NCBI GenBank assembly: GCA_007117275.1
Contig: SKGV01000074.1
Coordinates: 1-41,116 of the forward strand
From: Methylophaga sp.
Lineage (GTDB): Bacteria; Pseudomonadota; Gammaproteobacteria; Nitrosococcales; Methylophagaceae
Length of the DNA: 41,116 bases
Direction: 5' to 3'
Below the pieces are notes generated by a model. That model had not been told where the DNA came from. It did no database searches and saw nothing but the letters and a program-made list of their open reading frames with translations. The translations under genes were made by a program, and so were the position numbers. How positions within the stretch are numbered: the first letter of the stretch is position 1; each line of letters starts with the position of its first letter. Below, in pieces: positions 38,297-41,116 of the stretch.

Positions 38297-38769
38297 GCTG
38301 CCTCTCCATACCGCTGCTCAATCCCGAAAGCCTCGGGATCAGTGAGCTGAAACCCTAGGCCGGTGAAGTGATTCCAGATCTTGTCCAGCATTAGCTTCTC
38401 CTGCTTCACGGTCATAATTCGGGTCACTGGGTAGTCGTGTGGCTCCACCATCAGCGCCAGCTTTTCCGTGTAATCGAAGCGTGGGCGTATCAGCCGGTCA
38501 TACTGCTCCCGAAACTCAGGCGACTCAGCCCGTAAAATCGGGATGCCAAAATGCAGCTTGCAGTAAGCGCGGTACTCCTGCGCGGTTTGATCGCCTTGCG
38601 CCTCAAGGTCGTTCATCCACTGCCAGAACAGGCGGTTTTGCTTGTTGCTGCGCGGTTCAGAGCCCGACTTGATCGTCACTGTCATTGGGTACTTGGTCAG
38701 CTGCTGCAAGAACTGGCAGAGCTTGAGCATTTCAGCAGCGGTTTTGACTGTGCGCGTAATCGTCTTCAT
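38293..38769 (-). CDS. ninB: NinB (lambda Orf-type recombination mediator)
   Basis: A 158-residue protein. PRSNKQNRLFWQWMNDLEAQ, YRAYCKLHFGIPIL and a C-terminal TRIMTVKQEKLMLDKIWNHF follow the NinB/Orf family. Lambda Orf binds SSB-coated single strands and replaces RecFOR in phage recombination. It stands between the replication genes and the nucleases. Confidence 0.88.
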   Translation of the reverse strand: MKTITRTVKTAAEMLKLCQFLQQLTKYPMTVTIKSGSEPRSNKQNRLFWQWMNDLEAQGDQTAQEYRAYCKLHFGIPILRAESPEFREQYDRLIRPRFDYTEKLALMVEPHDYPVTRIMTVKQEKLMLDKIWNHFTGLGFQLTDPEAFGIEQRYGEAA

Positions 38770-38969
38770 CCAGCATCCCTCGCAAGCCAGCGCCCCACTT
38801 TGTCGCTCACCGCTCTGAGCCGGTCGCCCTCAGTGCAACCGGACGGCTGCGCTTTGAGCTTCGTGTGAGCGGACTGGCAAAGAGGACACTGAAAATAATG
38901 TCCGCGCCAGTTTTCGATAGCTGCCATCGCTTTCGGGTCGCTGCGCATCAGCTTGATAGCACTTGTCAT
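38766..38969 (-). CDS. Small cysteine-containing protein
   Basis: A 67-residue basic protein. CPLCQSAH (residues about 28-35) followed by a later Cys suggests a zinc knuckle. It starts with an ATGA overlap on the DnaC-like gene and ends coupled to ninB. No family recognised; probably DNA- or RNA-binding. Confidence 0.62.
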   Translation of the reverse strand: MTSAIKLMRSDPKAMAAIENWRGHYFQCPLCQSAHTKLKAQPSGCTEGDRLRAVSDKVGRWLARDAG

Positions 38970-39757
38970 ACTGCCACACTCCTCACGCTTGCGCGGTAGC
39001 TATCCCAATCAAAGGTGATAAACGCGCCGCCACCTTCCTGCATGCGGTCGTCAATGCGCTCACCGACATAGGTTTTGAATTTCTCGCGGTCGAGGTTGCT
39101 GATAATCAGCGTTGGCAGACAAGCCTTGTAACGCTCGTTGATGACTTTGAAGAGCGTCAGCCGCTCCCACTCACTACCCAGCTGCGCGCCAACTTCGTCC
39201 AGGATGAGCAGGTCCACGCTGGCGAAGCCTTGGATCGCCTCGCGCTCTGAGCACTCTTTACGGTCGAAAGCGCGTTCTTTCACGCCGTCAATCAGGTCGT
39301 AAACATCCATGAAAAGCACGCTGCGGCCCTGCTCGACCAGCGCATTGCCGATGCCGCAAGCCAAGTGCGTTTTGCCGTTGCCAGGCTTACCCAGCAACAC
39401 CAAGCCGCCGCCTTGAGTGAGCCTCTCATCAAACTGGAGCAGGTACTTTGTGCAGATTGCCAATGCACGCTGCTGGCCTTTACCTTCAGCCACATAAGTC
39501 TCGAGACGGCGACTCTGGAATCTGCGAGGGATGCTTGCTGCAAGGCGCAGTTTTTCGATCAGCGCCTTCGGCTTTGTGCTTTGCAGCTGGCTTGCTGCAG
39601 CAGCTTGAGTGCTCAGGCTCTCAGAGCGCAGCTGCTCTTGCATGCAGACGGGGCAGCCGGACCACTTGCCGCGCGTGAAGATCGATGTGTAATCGCCATG
39701 CTCTCGGCAAACTTGGGTCATGGACTGTACAGACATCAGGTTTTCTAGTGTTTTCAT
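38966..39757 (-). CDS. DnaC-like helicase loader (ATPase)
   Basis: A 263-residue AAA+ protein. N-terminal zinc finger (C17, C35, C38), Walker A GKPGNGKT (123-130), Walker B LLILDE (183-188), sensor TLIISNL. This is the DnaC/IstB-type loader that places the host replicative helicase on the origin. ATG 39757 with GAGGG seven bases upstream is preferred to an earlier in-frame start inside the O-like gene. Confidence 0.9.
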   Translation of the reverse strand: MKTLENLMSVQSMTQVCREHGDYTSIFTRGKWSGCPVCMQEQLRSESLSTQAAAASQLQSTKPKALIEKLRLAASIPRRFQSRRLETYVAEGKGQQRALAICTKYLLQFDERLTQGGGLVLLGKPGNGKTHLACGIGNALVEQGRSVLFMDVYDLIDGVKERAFDRKECSEREAIQGFASVDLLILDEVGAQLGSEWERLTLFKVINERYKACLPTLIISNLDREKFKTYVGERIDDRMQEGGGAFITFDWDSYRASVRSVAV

Positions 39758-39759
39758 GC

Positions 39760-40710
39760 TCAGTCCCTCGCCCAATCTGGAATTTCTGTTTCGCCGTAGT
39801 TCATCTGGTCGAAGCCAGAATCGACATAGCCAATACGACCATCAGCGCGTTTCGGTGCTCTTGGCGCTGCAATCGCCCAGTCGTTTTCAAACTCGCGGCT
39901 GGTGCCAAAAAACCGCTTGGCTTGCATCACGAAACCGGTACCGAGGTCGCCCTTAGCTGTGACGAATACAGCGTACCGCTGAACACCAGCGAGCATGTCT
40001 TCAGGGCTGACACCTTCGGCCAGACGTGCGCGCCAGCACTCGAGTGCCTTGTTTTTTGGATTGGAGCCTTCGCGCTTTGGATACGCAGACCAAGCTTGCT
40101 CGAAAGCTGGATCAGCAGGCTTGGTGTTCGGGGCTGGTTTTTTGGGTGCGGGTTTTTGTTCAGCTGGCTGCTGATCGACAGTCACTGGCTCGGGTACGTG
40201 TGCCACTAATGCGTAAGCATTAGGGGTTTTATCTTTTATATTTTGTAGAGTTTCTTTTGTGTGGGACTGTTTTGGTACTGCCTGAGAATCCAAAACGGTA
40301 CTGTTTTTCGGGACTGTTTTGGATTTAACAGGACTGTTTTGGTGCTGATCTGTTTTCCAGTTTTCCAGATCCATGTTGATACCGATCTCGCGCCCTGATT
40401 TAAACAAAACATTCATAGATACCAGCTCTCTAACAATTGCTCTAGCCCTTGTCTCTGGGAGGCGTGTTTTTTCTTCTAACTGGCTGCCGGAAACCCAATC
40501 TGAATCCTTGCCGTATCCAAGTGTTTTTCTTGCAACAGCCAAGAGAATCTTCTGCTGACGCTTGGTAAAGTCGTGATACATGATTGCTTCCAGCAAGGCG
40601 TTAGGAATGCGCGTGTAGCCATCCTCCATTGTTGCCACCTGCTTAGGTTTGCAAGCCTCTTGCTGAGGCTCGCTGATGGGTTTTACGGGGAATTGAAGTA
40701 CAGTGCTCAC
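39760..40710 (-). CDS. Lambda O-like replication initiator
   Basis: A 316-residue protein. Residues 29-105 are the O-type N-terminal domain (DGYTRIPNALLEAIMYHDFT, then RQQKILLAVARKTLGYGKDSDW). A Lys/Pro-rich linker encoded by the iterons follows (residues 120-155). The C half has FEQAWSAYPKREGSNPK...ALECWRARLAEG, the domain that contacts the helicase loader. It binds the iterons in its own gene and recruits the DnaC-like protein encoded next. Start is GTG 40710, coupled to the antirepressor stop. Confidence 0.9.
   Translation of the reverse strand: MSTVLQFPVKPISEPQQEACKPKQVATMEDGYTRIPNALLEAIMYHDFTKRQQKILLAVARKTLGYGKDSDWVSGSQLEEKTRLPETRARAIVRELVSMNVLFKSGREIGINMDLENWKTDQHQNSPVKSKTVPKNSTVLDSQAVPKQSHTKETLQNIKDKTPNAYALVAHVPEPVTVDQQPAEQKPAPKKPAPNTKPADPAFEQAWSAYPKREGSNPKNKALECWRARLAEGVSPEDMLAGVQRYAVFVTAKGDLGTGFVMQAKRFFGTSREFENDWAIAAPRAPKRADGRIGYVDSGFDQMNYGETEIPDWARD
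40211..40358. other. Replication origin with iterons inside the O-like gene (ori-lambda type)
   Basis: The unit GGGACTGTTTTGG occurs at 40263-40275 and 40310-40322, AGGACTGTTTTGG at 40330-40342, and looser copies GGTACTGTTTTTCG at 40297-40310 and GATCTGTTTTCC at 40347-40358, all in one orientation. An AT-rich stretch (about 40220-40260) lies beside them. Iterons plus AT-rich element inside the initiator gene is the plan of ori-lambda. Confidence 0.82.
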
Positions 40711-41116
40711 GCGGCCACCTCCAGCCCTGCCAGCTTTGCCATGTACTCCACGCCTTTTGGTGTGTAGCGAGCTTGCGTGAAGGCATGGCCGTTATCTGCG
40801 CTGCCAGTCTTAACCGCAAAGCGGCCGGCGTCGATTTGATGCTGGTAGGGAGTCCAGCGGCCATTAATCTGATACATAATCTTGTGTTCAACTTCGAGCT
40901 GACGCAGCTCATGCTGCTTCAGGCCGAGCACCTTGGCGACTTCACGGAAAGTCATTGTTCCAGCGGCTTCAACGTAGCGACCAACAAACTCGACTGCTGG
41001 CTTTGCAGCTTCCAGTTGCTCTAGTGCCGCCTGTTTTTCTTCTTCAAGGTCTGCGGCATAACGCAGCAGCTCAGCCTTGGTTTGAGGGATCGCGCTCAAC
41101 TGGCTTTTTAGCTCCA
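40707..41116 (-). CDS. Phage antirepressor, KilAC domain portion (3' end of the gene starting at 454)
   Basis: The C-terminal half of the 250-residue antirepressor. LLRYAADLEEEKQAALEQLEAAKPAVEFVGRYVEAAGTMTFREVAKVLGL is the coiled-coil lead-in and start of the KilAC domain, followed by HELRQLEVEHKIMYQINGRWTPYQ and the end ARYTPKGVEYMAKLAGL. The gene continues past the window end into 1-454 because 41006-41116 repeats 1-111. The stop overlaps the GTG of the O-like gene, so both are translated together. Confidence 0.9.
   Translation of the reverse strand, partial: ELKSQLSAIPQTKAELLRYAADLEEEKQAALEQLEAAKPAVEFVGRYVEAAGTMTFREVAKVLGLKQHELRQLEVEHKIMYQINGRWTPYQHQIDAGRFAVKTGSADNGHAFTQARYTPKGVEYMAKLAGLEVAA
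41006..41116. repeat. Terminal redundancy, copy 2
   Basis: Identical to 1-111. Together the two copies show that the sequence is a closed circle. Confidence 0.95.

Overview
The window is a complete genome of a tailed, contractile-tail bacteriophage (Caudoviricetes, myovirus morphotype). The last 111 bases (41006-41116) repeat the first 111, so the molecule closes into a circle of 41,005 unique bases, and one gene (a KilAC-type antirepressor) runs across the join. The host is most likely a gammaproteobacterium. The reasons are lambda-type replication and recombination genes (O-like, DnaC-like, NinB, Bet, Ref-like nuclease, RdgC), two proteins resembling ribosome modulation factor, and a lambda-family holin. 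No integrase, transposase, partition gene or CI-type repressor was recognised, although a Cro-like protein and an antirepressor are present. The phage therefore looks like a virulent or lysogeny-defective relative of temperate phages.

Layout. Two divergent sigma70-like promoters lie at 766-866. Leftward (minus strand, wrapping through the join and continuing down to 11709) come cro, antirepressor, O-like initiator with an iteron origin inside it, DnaC-like loader, NinB, Ref-like HNH nuclease, RuvC-like resolvase, SF2 helicase and DNA methyltransferase. After these come small and large terminase, DUF1073 portal, Mu F-like head protein, DUF2213 protease/scaffold, cement protein, DUF2184 capsid, neck proteins, DUF3383 sheath, tube, tape-measure chaperones with a -1 frameshift, tape measure, a Pam3-like simple baseplate, tail fibre, and a lysis cassette (lambda-type holin, DUF3761 protein, T7-lysozyme-like amidase). 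Further minus-strand promoters with palindromes in their spacers are seen at about 37290 and 33380.

Rightward (plus strand, 838-11645) the promoter first drives a non-coding unit: about 555 bases dense in strong hairpins and possible pseudoknots, then tRNA-Arg(UCU), one more long hairpin and a strong terminator. This unit sits where lambdoid phages carry their repressor. Its context recalls the large ornate phage RNAs of the GOLLD/ROOL kind, but membership could not be tested here. Downstream is an accessory and recombination operon: zinc-ribbon peptide, RMF-like protein, Bet-type annealase, lambda-Exo/YqaJ nuclease, beta-clamp-like protein, RdgC, a coiled-coil/HhH protein, SSB and small unknowns. 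Intrinsic terminators stand between many of these genes, which suggests antitermination or separate promoters.

The plus-strand operon ends (10623-11654) in small ORFs separated by three near-identical palindromic repeats. Each overlaps the TAA stop of the preceding ORF and each has the R''-L''-L'-R' plan, extrahelical base and terminal GTT of integron attC sites. I read this as a small integron cassette array without an integrase, carried by a phage. The structured RNA/tRNA unit and this array are the two most notable things in the window.
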